Positions 46,051 through 55,940 of a stretch of DNA of 64,000 nucleotides are shown here, one piece after another. The stretch is taken from the NCBI GenBank assembly GCA_050633705.1, contig JBOEGZ010000001.1, forward strand, positions 372,001-436,000. The letters run 5' to 3'. This DNA comes from JAJFHI01 sp050633705. GTDB taxonomy: Bacteria; Pseudomonadota; Alphaproteobacteria; Rhizobiales; Hyphomicrobiaceae. The notes below the pieces were generated by a model, which saw nothing but the letters and a program-made list of their open reading frames with translations, searched no databases and was not told the DNA's origin. The position numbers and the translations under genes were made by a program. Every line of letters begins with the position of its first letter. Positions within the stretch are counted from its first letter, which is position 1.

Positions 46051-46381
46051 CGCAAACTTAAACTCTGTAAGTACCTAACTTTGGGCGCTTTTATGGCGAG
46101 AGACCGAATACGGTGTCTCTCAATCGTCGTTGCGTGTCAGGCCCGGCGATTCTCGCCCCAAAACCACTGTATCACGATTGCCATGGTCACAAATCGGGCC
46201 TTTGGCAAATACCGTTGATGCGCTGACAAATGATGACCCTAGCCGCAAGAATTCTAAAGACTTTGCGACGCAAAAATTGCATTCAATTGGACATTACAGG
46301 TTTCAGGCCAATGTGCTGTTCTTGCGGCTTGTGATCAGACCCACGATCAGACGAAGACCGTCTATTCATCTCGATCCTAGA
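46051..46381. other. Spacer between lptD and surA-like gene
   Basis: 331 bases without a convincing gene on either strand. Nothing recognisable seen, apart from a possible upstream promoter for the surA-like gene. Confidence 0.35.
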
Positions 46382-48769
46382 TCAACCAGCACCCGGTTTG
46401 ACATCGTCGTCGAAACTCAAAGCATCCGTCTTGTAGCCGAAATCACCAAGGTGTTTGAACTCAAAGCGAACAAACAGCGTCCGGTCAGGTTCGAGGTCGC
46501 GCGCCGGGTCGTCAATAAAGCTTTCCGTATAAGACGTGGTAAGCGCAAAACAATCGTCAGCATATTGAATGCGGAAGGTGTCGGTCAGACGGAACTCTGA
46601 ATCGATGTCATAGCGAATTGATGCACCAATGCTCCAATGATTGGTGAGCCGCAGTCCGAGGTTGCCAGAAATCTCTGATTGTGAATCCGAAAAGCCAAGT
46701 TCGGGTGCAGCGGCAACATAGGTATAGGTCGCAGAAGTTGTAATTGGCCCGAACGACATTGCAGCAGTGGCGTCCTCGCGTTCGAGGTCAAAATCATCTT
46801 CATCAAATCTGGATTGGCTGATGAGGCGGAAATTATCGATTGGCGCAATATACGCACCCAAAACATAATCGGATTGAGATGTCTCTAGACCACTATTGGG
46901 CGAACGAATAAAGCCTCGCTGGGCGACGTCACTGGCTTCATTGCCAACAAAGTCGTTGCCAGGGTCTTGATAAGCGTTTTGCCCAGAGATTTGGAAGCTC
47001 TGGCCCGCGAGGAGGCGGGCATAACCGCCATTAAACGACTGAAACGTATATTGCACACCGACGTTTGCTCGGGTGCCGGTTTCAACCCGATCGAAGCCTG
47101 AAAACTTGCTTGTGTTAAACAGGTTGGTGTCATCAAACACGAGGCTGCGCGCGTCTTCATTGGGCAGATCGGCTTGGCGCAAACTTGATTGGCGGCCGAT
47201 GATCTGGCCAATCGGTTCGATGGTGTGGGAAGCGTTCGAAGTGCTTGCAATCCAAGGGTAGCTGACGGTTACGCCACCCAGCGCCAGGCCACGTGCAACC
47301 GATTCGTTATCGATGTTCTGGTTGGTCAGCGGATCCACGACATTGTTGAAGCGCATGACATCGCCTCTGATCTCGGCAAATGGCGTGTAGCTGATGCCAA
47401 TGTCATCAATGAGTTTGCGCCGCCACTTTGCAGACGTGTGAGCCCGCGTGATGTTTTGTTGGCTTGAACCATCTTCGCGCGAGTCGCGTCTGGAAAACGA
47501 GGTCGCATTGGACTCAAAGCTAAGTTCACCGCCAAGAATGGGTTGATCCAGGACGTAATTATGATCGATGACAGGATGGACGCGACTTTCCGATTGTGGA
47601 CTGTCGTCGGAAGACAGGGCACCGAATTGATAAAACGTTGCGCCAAAATAGTTTCGGTCACTTTGGCCGCGCAAAAATACCGAATTCACCCGATCATCGA
47701 TCAAGATATTGTCGAGCTGATAAAAACGCCGGAACGTGTCGTCAGATTCCAGCGTGATATCCCAACCCGCTTTCCACCAACTGGATACCGAAAACAAACC
47801 AACGGTTTCTAGGCTGCCTCTGAAACCATCGAGTTCTTGTTGGTCCGCAAGGGATGCACCATTCAATTCACCACCGTCCTGATCAATACCGGCCAAATTG
47901 ACCTTGTATTGACCGTTGGCCAAGCGATGTCGGAATTCGCCTTGCCACAAGACACCCTGTTTGGATGTGATCTTGGGGTGGAACAAGAAGTCGTAATTCG
48001 GAGCTAGCGCGAAATAGTAGGGAATTTCGGCGCCATACCCGAGTTCATCAGACCCACCAAATTGTGGTGGCAGAAAACCCGACTTGCGTTTGACAGAGGG
48101 ATCGGCGTGCTGGAAGTAGGGAAGATAGGCGATTGGCACACCGAGGAACTCAAATTGGGCATCCTGGTAACTGATGGTTGCTTCTTTTTGGTCGTGGATC
48201 ACTCGTTTGGCGCTGATACACCATAAGGGTTGTGCGCCATCCGTCGTTTTACAGGGCGTAAATTTGCCGTCTGTGAAGATCGTCGTGTCGCCATCTCGAC
48301 GCACGGCACGTCGGGCGACGACGCGCGTATCATCTGTTGCGACAACGCTTAGAGATTCCACGAACCCGTCGCGGAAGTCGTCTGTCAGGGTATAGCGATC
48401 TGCACGAATGATGCTGCCGTTTGGCTCTTTAAGTTGGACATTGCCAACAGCGGTGAGCGTGCCTGCAGACTGGTCGTATACAACTTCGTCGGAGGTTAAA
48501 ACGTAGTTGTTGTAATAGATTTCCACGTTGCCACGCGCGGTTACTTTGCTGCCGTCACTGTCATAGATGAGTTGATCGCCCTGGAGGTAGAGCGGTGCGG
48601 ACTTGTCGACCTCTGTCGACGGCAACACAGGGCCGTTAGATTTTGGGAATGCGCTTTTGGTGCCGGAAGAGGTGTTGAGGGTGCTTGGGTCTTGCGCAGA
48701 CGCAGTTAAACTTCCAGCCAACATGGCGGCAGCAAAAGCGATCGTCGCAAAAATTCGAATGCCGTTCAA
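46382..48769 (-). CDS. lptD: LPS assembly protein LptD
   Basis: Outer-membrane beta-barrel that inserts LPS into the outer leaflet with LptE. From TTG 48769 it has 795 residues, with a signal peptide NGIRIFATIAFAAAMLAGSL ending SAQ. The N-terminal OstA-like jelly-roll domain (QLIYDSDGSKVTARGNVEIY, VYDQSAGTLTAVGNVQL) precedes the barrel. A larger frame to 48922 adds 51 residues lacking signal features, so TTG is preferred. Two Cys in KFTPCKTTDGAQPLWC are consistent with the disulfides needed for function. It follows lptG in the operon and precedes the SurA-like gene. Confidence 0.93.
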   Translation of the reverse strand: MNGIRIFATIAFAAAMLAGSLTASAQDPSTLNTSSGTKSAFPKSNGPVLPSTEVDKSAPLYLQGDQLIYDSDGSKVTARGNVEIYYNNYVLTSDEVVYDQSAGTLTAVGNVQLKEPNGSIIRADRYTLTDDFRDGFVESLSVVATDDTRVVARRAVRRDGDTTIFTDGKFTPCKTTDGAQPLWCISAKRVIHDQKEATISYQDAQFEFLGVPIAYLPYFQHADPSVKRKSGFLPPQFGGSDELGYGAEIPYYFALAPNYDFLFHPKITSKQGVLWQGEFRHRLANGQYKVNLAGIDQDGGELNGASLADQQELDGFRGSLETVGLFSVSSWWKAGWDITLESDDTFRRFYQLDNILIDDRVNSVFLRGQSDRNYFGATFYQFGALSSDDSPQSESRVHPVIDHNYVLDQPILGGELSFESNATSFSRRDSREDGSSQQNITRAHTSAKWRRKLIDDIGISYTPFAEIRGDVMRFNNVVDPLTNQNIDNESVARGLALGGVTVSYPWIASTSNASHTIEPIGQIIGRQSSLRQADLPNEDARSLVFDDTNLFNTSKFSGFDRVETGTRANVGVQYTFQSFNGGYARLLAGQSFQISGQNAYQDPGNDFVGNEASDVAQRGFIRSPNSGLETSQSDYVLGAYIAPIDNFRLISQSRFDEDDFDLEREDATAAMSFGPITTSATYTYVAAAPELGFSDSQSEISGNLGLRLTNHWSIGASIRYDIDSEFRLTDTFRIQYADDCFALTTSYTESFIDDPARDLEPDRTLFVRFEFKHLGDFGYKTDALSFDDDVKPGAG

Positions 48770-48922
48770 ATGAGTACTCTCAAATCGACCTGGCGTCTTA
48801 ATCTTGCCAGAAATGCAGTTTGCGCGCGCCAATAGCCGATGAGGCTGACACGCGCACGTGTTCAACCCCAACCATTGCGTCAGTCCGCTCCCCACGTGCG
48901 GTTTCCGCGCAAAACGCATCAC

Positions 48923-50020
48923 TCAGCCGTCCTCCTGGTGCAAAAGCACCGTGAGAGAAATCAAGATCACCATGGCAATAGGCAGCCAAACAGCCGCCCA
49001 GGGTGGCACCAAACCAGCTACACCGATTTGACGTGACACCTCAGCCAATAAGAAAAACCCTAATCCCCCTATCAACCCTGTAATGATCATAGTTTGAATG
49101 CCACCAGATCGAAATGACTTCAACGACACAGTTGCCGCTAAAAGGACCATCGCAATACACAGAAATGGGCGCGATAGAAGGAGACCATACTGGATTCGCA
49201 ATCGGGCGGAAGAAAGATTAGCCTTTTCAGCGACTTCGATTAGCGCTGGGAGGTCCCAGAATGACAAAGAAATCACAGTTCCCAGCGCATCACGCACACG
49301 CTCAGGTGTTAAATATGTGGAAAGCAAGTATTCGTTGTATTTTTCGGGTCTGGCACCAGCCCGAGAGACCCAAGCATCGTTCAGTATCCACACGCCCTGT
49401 TTGAGGTCTGCGGTCGCGGCATCGACCCGTTCGAGAAACTTGCCATCGGAGCCATATTCGAAAGCTGTGACCCGGGTTAACTTCAATCCGCTGTTGGAGG
49501 CGTGTCCAGCGGTAATGATGGATTCTCCATCGCGTCCATTTTGGCGGAGCCATGAACTGCTATTGGCTGATCGAAAGACGTTGACATCGCGGCCAAAAAC
49601 TTCGGCGTAAAGGCGTTCGGCTTCACTGCGGGCTGCGGCTGCAACGGGGTTGAAGACTGTCACAAAGAACACGCCCAATATGCAGGCGACAAACATACTC
49701 GGTCGTAAAAACTGCCAAACGGACATACCACCAGCACGCATCACGGCGAGTTCGCTTGAGCGGTTTAGGTTGAGCAACGTTGCAATGCCACCAACAAGAA
49801 CGGCAAATGCTAACAAAAATTCGGTGTAGGCGGGCAGGCGCAGAAGCGTCAGCCAAACGAGGATGTGAGCTGGGACACTTCCATATTTACCGGCTTGGCG
49901 CAGCAGCTCAATAAAGTCGATCATAAAGATCAACAACGAGAAAATTGCAAAAGTTCCAAAGGTCGCCAAAAGAAACTTTTTAGCAATGTAGCGTGTCAGT
50001 GTGCCGGGCAAATCAAACAT
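48923..50020 (-). CDS. lptG: LPS export permease LptG
   Basis: Inner-membrane partner of LptF and LptB2 in the LPS exporter. From ATG 50020 (GGGAGG eight bases upstream) it is 365 residues with six helices in two groups of three: about residues 13-35, 60-80 and 100-120, then three near the C-terminus (GGIQTMIITGLIGGLGFFLL). A periplasmic beta-jellyroll lies between them. ATG 50020 overlaps the lptF stop by eight bases. Confidence 0.95.
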   Translation of the reverse strand: MFDLPGTLTRYIAKKFLLATFGTFAIFSLLIFMIDFIELLRQAGKYGSVPAHILVWLTLLRLPAYTEFLLAFAVLVGGIATLLNLNRSSELAVMRAGGMSVWQFLRPSMFVACILGVFFVTVFNPVAAAARSEAERLYAEVFGRDVNVFRSANSSSWLRQNGRDGESIITAGHASNSGLKLTRVTAFEYGSDGKFLERVDAATADLKQGVWILNDAWVSRAGARPEKYNEYLLSTYLTPERVRDALGTVISLSFWDLPALIEVAEKANLSSARLRIQYGLLLSRPFLCIAMVLLAATVSLKSFRSGGIQTMIITGLIGGLGFFLLAEVSRQIGVAGLVPPWAAVWLPIAMVILISLTVLLHQEDG

Positions 50021-51239
50021 GACGCTCGCCTCCCGTTGCCGGAGGCAATGCATTGGATGTTGTTTTCAAGCGTGGTAGTCGCGCCAGTATAGGTTGGCTG
50101 ACTGGGGCAAAAAAATCACCAATTCGCTCACGCATTTGCGGACCGGCTTTACGACGCGCGCCTTGACGAATGGCAAACAAGGCTCCGGCCATGGCAAGCA
50201 GTGGGAGGAGGTAAAGGAGGGGTACATATATCGGGCTAACGACCACGAGATTGTTCACAGCAAGCCCGGCCATACGAAGCCCCGTTGCCCCGATAAATCC
50301 AACAACCAGACCTTCGAAACGGTTTTGTCGCGTGCTTTGGGTTTGGCCGACGGTGGCCAGCGCAATCAGGATAAAAGCTAGCGGGTACAATGGGTTAGAG
50401 AATCGCTCATGCAACTCGGCTCGGAACTGACCAGGGTTGTGTTTGTAGCGCGGATTGTCTTTGTCTGGTGAGATCAACCCGCTGGTAAATGTCTCGCGTG
50501 GCTTGTAACCGCGCGACCCGTTTTGTTTGCGGTCGAACTGTTCAAGATCGATGGCATATTTTTGAAATTCGATAATTTCTGGAGCGCTTTTGGGGTCGTT
50601 ACTTCGCATGATGTGACCGTTGGTCATCACCATAAAGGCGTCCGGATCCTGTTTGACGATCTGGCCGCGTTCAGCAAGGTATGATTGGGGTTCTTTAGGG
50701 TTGCGCGTGTCATGCATGACAAGGCCGAGAAGCTCACCGTTGGCAGACCGTTCGCGGATGTGGAACGTCAAACCTTTTTCCGGGCTGGAGAACCGGCCCG
50801 GTTGGATCACCTGGCTGAGAAGGTCGGTGCGCACTTGCACGACATAATCGCGAAGCTTTTGTAAACTCCATGGCATGCCGACATGGTTGGTGAAGGCCAC
50901 GGCAACCGAAACCAGGAAACCCAAGAGAATGAGTGGGCGGCCGACAGACCAAATGGTTGCGCCGGAAGCTGTCAGGACGATTAACTCGCTATCGCTATTT
51001 AGTCGGTTGAGGGTCTGCATCACCGCGATCAACATCGCGAAAGGTGCAATGATCGCCAATAGGTTTGGTAGGGCGAGGGTCGTCATCTTCAACAGCAGAA
51101 GAGAATCTTGGCCCTGGCTCGTCACAACGTTCAGGCGCTTTAACGCCAGCGCAATCCAAATAATGCCGCCAAGAGACAACAAAATCAGGATGAGCGCACC
51201 AGCAGCTTGCCGGAACACATATTTCGAAATAATCGACAT
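50013..51239 (-). CDS. lptF: LPS export permease LptF
   Basis: Inner-membrane permease subunit of the LPS transport complex. From ATG 51239 it is 408 residues, beginning MSIISKYVFRQAAGALILIL. Six helices flank a periplasmic jellyroll domain (RVRTDLLSQVIQPGRFSSPE region). The C-terminal helices are followed by a basic tail (RQGARRKAGPQMRERIGDFF). A start at 51344 would add 35 residues without supporting signals. It is the first gene of the lpt operon, divergent from pepA. Confidence 0.94.
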   Translation of the reverse strand: MSIISKYVFRQAAGALILILLSLGGIIWIALALKRLNVVTSQGQDSLLLLKMTTLALPNLLAIIAPFAMLIAVMQTLNRLNSDSELIVLTASGATIWSVGRPLILLGFLVSVAVAFTNHVGMPWSLQKLRDYVVQVRTDLLSQVIQPGRFSSPEKGLTFHIRERSANGELLGLVMHDTRNPKEPQSYLAERGQIVKQDPDAFMVMTNGHIMRSNDPKSAPEIIEFQKYAIDLEQFDRKQNGSRGYKPRETFTSGLISPDKDNPRYKHNPGQFRAELHERFSNPLYPLAFILIALATVGQTQSTRQNRFEGLVVGFIGATGLRMAGLAVNNLVVVSPIYVPLLYLLPLLAMAGALFAIRQGARRKAGPQMRERIGDFFAPVSQPILARLPRLKTTSNALPPATGGERHV

Positions 51240-51344
51240 CACGCCTGTCAGAATTCGCCCCGTACTCAGTTGCTCGGTTTTGCAAAGCCCAAGCCCGAAA
51301 TCGTCCCCTAAACTCCCAACATTCCTAATTTGGTCACACAGCAC

Positions 51345-51702
51345 GGTGGCTGAATTTCGGCTGTGGGGGCAATTGTTGCCAATTACTGGAAAATTATCCT
51401 ATTTCCACGGCCAATAGTTGTTGATAACACGCGCAATTGAACAATATTAAATCAAAGCGATCGCCCAATCTAAGCACGGGTGGAACGTATACAACCTAAA
51501 AACCTCGACGAGAAGGCCGTCACCGAAAGTGTCCCTCTGTTTAAGACTTTGTGCAATTCCGGTTTTCACGCACCGGCCATACCTTTAGGGTCTGGCCGAC
51601 ATACCTTTCAGCCAGTCCGTACGGCGTGTGTTGGTGTCAAATGCTCAGTCATTGAGAAATTTGCCGACCATTCTGTCTCAACCCAATTGGAGTTTTATTT
51701 AA
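51345..51702. other. Divergent lptF-pepA spacer
   Basis: 358 bases carrying promoters for both directions. No gene or notable repeat recognised. Confidence 0.35.
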
Positions 51703-53247
51703 ATGACCAATCGTCTCGACATTGTTTTTGCCCCCATCAGTAAGGACACGGAGGCCACGACGGTTGTTCTCGTAGGCGATGAACTTTCGCTGGCGCCGCT
51801 GGGTCGTAAATTTAACACCAAATCAGATGGTGGCGTCTTGAAGTCGGCAGAGGTTGCTGACTTTAAGGGCAAGACCAAATCGACTGTCGAAATTCTAGCT
51901 CCCCATAAACTCGATCTGTCTCGCTTAATGCTTGTGGGATGTGGAACAGCACGTGACATGTCGGAGAGCGATTGGATTATGCTCGGAGGTTACACGCTCG
52001 GACAACTTTCTGCACGTAAAACAAAATCAGCGAGCCTTGTTGCCGAGGTTCCCGATGGCGGTGACATAGCACCGGAAGATATCGCGGTGGCTTTGGCTTT
52101 TGGCGCCCAACTTCGCAATTATAAGTTTGACAAATATATCTCTGACAAAAGCAAAGACGATGAAGATAGCGCCAGCAAGGTCAAGCTTCGCAAGCTCATC
52201 ATTCACTGCGAAAATTCCGATAAAGCAAAAAAACTGTTCGCTGCCAAGAAAGCGATCGCCAATGGCGTCCACTTTGCCCGTGATCTCGTCAACGAGCCGG
52301 CCAATACACTTGGTCCTGTTGAATTGGCCGAAGCAACCAAATCACTCGAATCGCTGGGCGTGGAAGTAGAAATTCTCGACGTCGAAGCTTTGTCGGCTCT
52401 GAAGATGAATGCGTTGCTGTCGGTCGGGCAGGGGAGTGAACGTCCGTCGCGCGTTGCTGTGATGCATTGGCGCGGTGCCAAATCGAAGAAGGCAAAGCCG
52501 GTAGCATTTGTTGGCAAGGGTGTTGTGTTCGACACCGGTGGCATTTCCATGAAGCCCTCTTCTGGCATGGGTGACATGAAGGGCGATATGGGCGGATCGG
52601 CTTGTGTTGTGGGTGTGATGCACGCGCTTGCTGAACGCAAGGCCGCCGTAAACGCCGTCGGCCTTATCGGTTGTGTTGAGAATATGCCATCGGGCAGCGC
52701 AACACGCCCAGGAGATATTGTTCGTGGCATGTCCGGGCAAACGATTGAAAACCTCAACACAGATGCTGAAGGTCGCTTGGTGTTAGCAGACGTCCTTTGG
52801 TATGCCCAGGAGCGTTTCAAACCAAAGCTTGTCATTGACCTTGCAACTCTAACCGGTGCCATCATGATTGCGCTGGGTAAGGAATACGCCGGTCTTTATT
52901 CAAACGATGACAAGTTGGCAGAAGGGCTGCAAGAAGCGGCCAAAGTCACAGGCGAGAAGATTTGGCGCATGCCGCTCGATAAAGCGTTCGACAAGCTGAT
53001 TGATTCAAAGAACGCCGATATGAAGAATATCGGCGGGCGATGGGGCGGTGCGAATACAGCCGCTCACTTCATTCAGCGCCATATCAAGGATACGGCTTGG
53101 GCGCATATCGACCTTGCTGGCACGGCCATGGATGCCAATCCAAATGACATCAATCAAAGCTGGGGATCTGGCTGGGGTGTGCGGTTGCTGGACCAATTCA
53201 TTGCCGACAACCACGAGGACGCCAATAAAGACAAAAAGACGTCATAA
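51703..53247 (+). CDS. pepA: Leucyl aminopeptidase (M17)
   Basis: Two-metal cytosolic exopeptidase removing N-terminal residues. A 514-residue protein with an N-terminal regulatory domain (to about residue 180) and the catalytic domain marked by GKGVVFDTGGISMKPS and NTDAEGRLVLADVLW (the M17 signature with Asp, Glu and Arg). The metal-binding Lys/Asp pair is in VAFVGKGVVFDTGG. The C-terminal end GWGVRLLDQFI is full length. The E. coli homologue also binds DNA at cer; that is not inferred here. It is divergent from lptF. Confidence 0.96.
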   Translation: MTNRLDIVFAPISKDTEATTVVLVGDELSLAPLGRKFNTKSDGGVLKSAEVADFKGKTKSTVEILAPHKLDLSRLMLVGCGTARDMSESDWIMLGGYTLGQLSARKTKSASLVAEVPDGGDIAPEDIAVALAFGAQLRNYKFDKYISDKSKDDEDSASKVKLRKLIIHCENSDKAKKLFAAKKAIANGVHFARDLVNEPANTLGPVELAEATKSLESLGVEVEILDVEALSALKMNALLSVGQGSERPSRVAVMHWRGAKSKKAKPVAFVGKGVVFDTGGISMKPSSGMGDMKGDMGGSACVVGVMHALAERKAAVNAVGLIGCVENMPSGSATRPGDIVRGMSGQTIENLNTDAEGRLVLADVLWYAQERFKPKLVIDLATLTGAIMIALGKEYAGLYSNDDKLAEGLQEAAKVTGEKIWRMPLDKAFDKLIDSKNADMKNIGGRWGGANTAAHFIQRHIKDTAWAHIDLAGTAMDANPNDINQSWGSGWGVRLLDQFIADNHEDANKDKKTS

Positions 53248-53906
53248 CGATCTATCGATTGGTCTTGTGACGGCGCATCACGTTGGCTGATGGTCGGATT
53301 TCGTCGATCGCCGCTTAGATGTGCCTGATCTACAACTTAGCCGATTGCAACGGGTCATCGGTGTTAAAACCGTGATCGATTTAAAGTTCGTCTCGGCCGC
53401 CCAATCCAATCAGCGGTCGAGACATTTTTCAATCCGTTTGGTGCCCATCGAAAGAGACGTTTTGCAGCAAGACTTTGTATTCTCGGCAGGCTCATTTGTG
53501 TCATTATGAAACATATGTAAAATCGTATTTAACCACATGTTATTTTCCATAATATATATTATGCGAATGGCGTTGACCGTAAATGTAGACAACATGGGCA
53601 TAACCTGAAGTTTTGATATTTGGTGGCGTATTTCATTCAAGTTGTATGTGGCGCAAAAACAAGCGGGGTCGCGTCGATCTGGCGGACAAAAAACGGGATG
53701 GAAAATGAGCCAAATTTCGATCGAAAAGGCCCCTAACCGCGCTGGGTCATTTGGCTGCTTTGGAGGACGCATAAGTCCAACGAGTATCATTACTCGCAAA
53801 CCTCCCCACCCCAACCGGTCTTCACTCCCTCCTACCCTCGGTCACCTTCTAAGCGTTGTCTCGAAGGCCGCACTGGGTTTGTGGAGATGATTTCAATTTG
53901 CTGGGT
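53248..53906. other. pepA-PilZ spacer
   Basis: 659 bases, AT-rich in part. A minus-strand frame at 53410-53814 lacks any family-like feature or start. A perfect AT-rich palindrome (53548-53563) is present. No RNA gene recognised. Confidence 0.4.
53548..53563. promoter_or_regulatory. Perfect 16-bp AT palindrome
   Basis: CATAATATATATTATG is self-complementary over 16 bases. It lies in the gap between convergent genes and is flanked by ACATGTTATTTT. It could be an operator or just an AT-rich accident. Confidence 0.3.
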
Positions 53907-54269
53907 TCACTCGTCCGTCAATACGCTACCTAAGGACGCCATCTGGGTATCGGATAAGTAGCCGTCTTCTCGCAACATCTCAACACCGCAGCGTTTGTCA
54001 TTCTTCCAAGCGAGACGGCAGGGAAAGACACCAACCTGTGCAATGGAAATAATAATTGTCGTTCCAACTGGAACCGCAAGGCTGGTCGAAAGACCAAAGC
54101 CGCCCTCTGAGGCATCAACGATTACTGTGCTGCAGTCTAACACGCCTTCAACAAAGCAATGCGCCGGCCAGTTGGCGGGAGAACGATGATAACGCCGCCG
54201 ACCAGCAACAGACTTTGCATTTGCTTCGGTAACGCGAAACTGGCTCTGTTTGGTTTGTGAAATAGCCAT
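53907..54269 (-). CDS. PilZ domain protein
   Basis: Small (120 residues) c-di-GMP-binding protein. The two PilZ signatures are present: the Arg-rich loop GRRRYHRSPAN (residues 23-33, RxxxR type) and VDASEGGFGL (residues 51-60, [D/N]xSxxG type). It has no effector domain, so it is probably an adaptor that responds to c-di-GMP in motility, adhesion or polysaccharide production; this is inferred. ATG 54269 is preferred over 54302. Confidence 0.88.
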   Translation of the reverse strand: MAISQTKQSQFRVTEANAKSVAGRRRYHRSPANWPAHCFVEGVLDCSTVIVDASEGGFGLSTSLAVPVGTTIIISIAQVGVFPCRLAWKNDKRCGVEMLREDGYLSDTQMASLGSVLTDE

Positions 54270-54590
54270 GGGTGTAACCTTATCCCTAATAGTATGTATC
54301 AATAATCACAACCACTGGTGGATATTTGGTTATTTTTTGATAGGGAAAGTTGTGTTGTATCTCCAGTTTGAAGGCGTCACCATTGAACTTGGGCCAGAAT
54401 ATTCAGGCTGCGACCGTTAACGGGCGTGCCACGTCTGCTTCTTCCTCCTCCACTGCGTTATTCTTATTGGAACCCGTATTGGAAATGGATGGGACCTGCA
54501 GGCGACATAACCGGGGCGACATGGTGCTGTTCTACTTGCCACCCATTTGATGATAAATGAACCCGAGCTAATCGAAGGACAAAGCAAGCG

Positions 54591-55196
54591 ATGTACAAAC
54601 TCATAGGATTGCCCGCAACGCGTGCCTTTCGGATCATTTGGATGATGGAGGAACTGGGCCTTCGTTATGAAATTGATCCTGTGGCACCACATACCGATGA
54701 AGCGCGGGCTTTCAACCCATCGGGCAAAATACCGATGTTGCAGGTTGGCGATGATATCTTGTTAGATTCTGTTGCGATCTGTCAGTTCCTTGCAGATCGT
54801 CATTCCAAATTGACGTTTGTCGCTGGCAGCGTTGAGCGCGGCAAACAAGATGGCTGGACACAGTTTGCTGTCGACGATGTTGAATCGACATTGTGGTACA
54901 GCGCCAAACATTCCTTCGTATTGCCAGAAGAATTACGCAGTAAAACTGTGCTCAAAGCTTGTCGTTATGATTTTGATCGTGCCATGACAGCTTTTGAAAA
55001 ACGACTTGGCGACAACGAGTTTGTCATGGGTGATACCTTCACTGTGCCAGATATTTTGTTTGGTCACCTGGCTGGCTGGGCAATGGTTAATGCCAAGTGG
55101 GATATTCCAAAAGGCAAAGTGTCTGAGTATTTTTCACGCGTGCGTTCACGACCAGCCTTTGAGCGTGCCATGGCGACCCGCAAAAAATTTGATTAG
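54591..55196 (+). CDS. Glutathione S-transferase family protein
   Basis: A 201-residue cytosolic protein with the GST N-terminal thioredoxin-like domain (MYKLIGLPATRAFRIIWMME, then GKIPMLQVGDDILLDSVAI containing the cis-Pro and SVA/DS glutathione-binding Ser) and an all-helical C-domain with TVPDILFGHLAGW. The family detoxifies electrophiles or acts in catabolism. Substrate is unknown. It stands alone. Confidence 0.88.
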   Translation: MYKLIGLPATRAFRIIWMMEELGLRYEIDPVAPHTDEARAFNPSGKIPMLQVGDDILLDSVAICQFLADRHSKLTFVAGSVERGKQDGWTQFAVDDVESTLWYSAKHSFVLPEELRSKTVLKACRYDFDRAMTAFEKRLGDNEFVMGDTFTVPDILFGHLAGWAMVNAKWDIPKGKVSEYFSRVRSRPAFERAMATRKKFD

Positions 55197-55505
55197 AAGA
55201 AACCAACACGCATGCCACTTGTTGGCCCTCACGCAACTGAGCCAAGTTGGTCAAAAGGGCGTGCAATCCCCTGCCCCTGCAATTGTCCGTTCCCCTTGTC
55301 ACCGGCGTGAAGATCAATATGGCTGATTTTCTCGACCAGTTTTTCTCATGATGCGTTTAGACAAATCAGAGGGGTTTTGTGGGCGCCCTTTCAAGCAAGC
55401 CGAGCTCTACTTCGCCCCGTTTTGCTGCACCATCTGGAACTGACACATCGGACCATCTTGCGGCCCATGCGCACCTCAATTCAGCAATCACCGCCTGGAT
55501 TGAAC
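55197..55505. other. GST-MmcQ spacer
   Basis: 309 bases between convergent genes with no gene, repeat or clear terminator recognised. Confidence 0.35.
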
Positions 55506-55868
55506 TCACGTTTGATTGAGCCCCAGTTCACGTTGTTTTTTCTTGCTCAAACCAAGAGAAACAATGTGATGAGATTCACGGATGTAGTCTTTCAAGTCTT
55601 TGGTCTTGAGGCCGGGCTTGGCGTAATTTTGAATCCATTTCATGCCGCGCGAAGCAAGATATGGCGCTGGGCGAAGGCCGTCTTGGTCTTTGAGAATGTC
55701 AAAGGCCAATGGGCTGACCTTGAACGTGAAAGCCGGCTTGCCATCATTCCATCCACCGATGGCAAAGACTTTTCCGCCAACCTTCCAGACGTGGGCGCCA
55801 CCCCATTGCACGACGTAAGTCGTGGCCGGCAGTTTGCGGCAAAACGCATTGAATTGTTCGTCGGTCAT
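55506..55868 (-). CDS. MmcQ/YjbR family protein
   Basis: A 120-residue protein of the MmcQ/YjbR fold (double-wing DNA-binding-like). Typical pieces are MTDEQFNAFCRKLPATT at the start, VWKVGGKVFAIGG, FKVSPLAFDILKDQDGLRPAP, and ASRGMKWIQNY. Members bind DNA in structural studies, but cellular role is unclear. It is followed on the same strand, 72 bases away, by nothing else on this side and lies downstream of the FemAB-like gene. Confidence 0.85.
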   Translation of the reverse strand: MTDEQFNAFCRKLPATTYVVQWGGAHVWKVGGKVFAIGGWNDGKPAFTFKVSPLAFDILKDQDGLRPAPYLASRGMKWIQNYAKPGLKTKDLKDYIRESHHIVSLGLSKKKQRELGLNQT

Positions 55869-55940
55869 CGCCAGAGCCGCCTCATCGCAGGGCGGCGATT
55901 GTATTCGATGCCGGTGGGGCTTTGCAAACGCGCCTGAGCG

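Noticed and set aside
53410..53814. Minus-strand 134-residue frame
   Set aside because: It spans the AT-rich palindrome and lacks a plausible start or domain.
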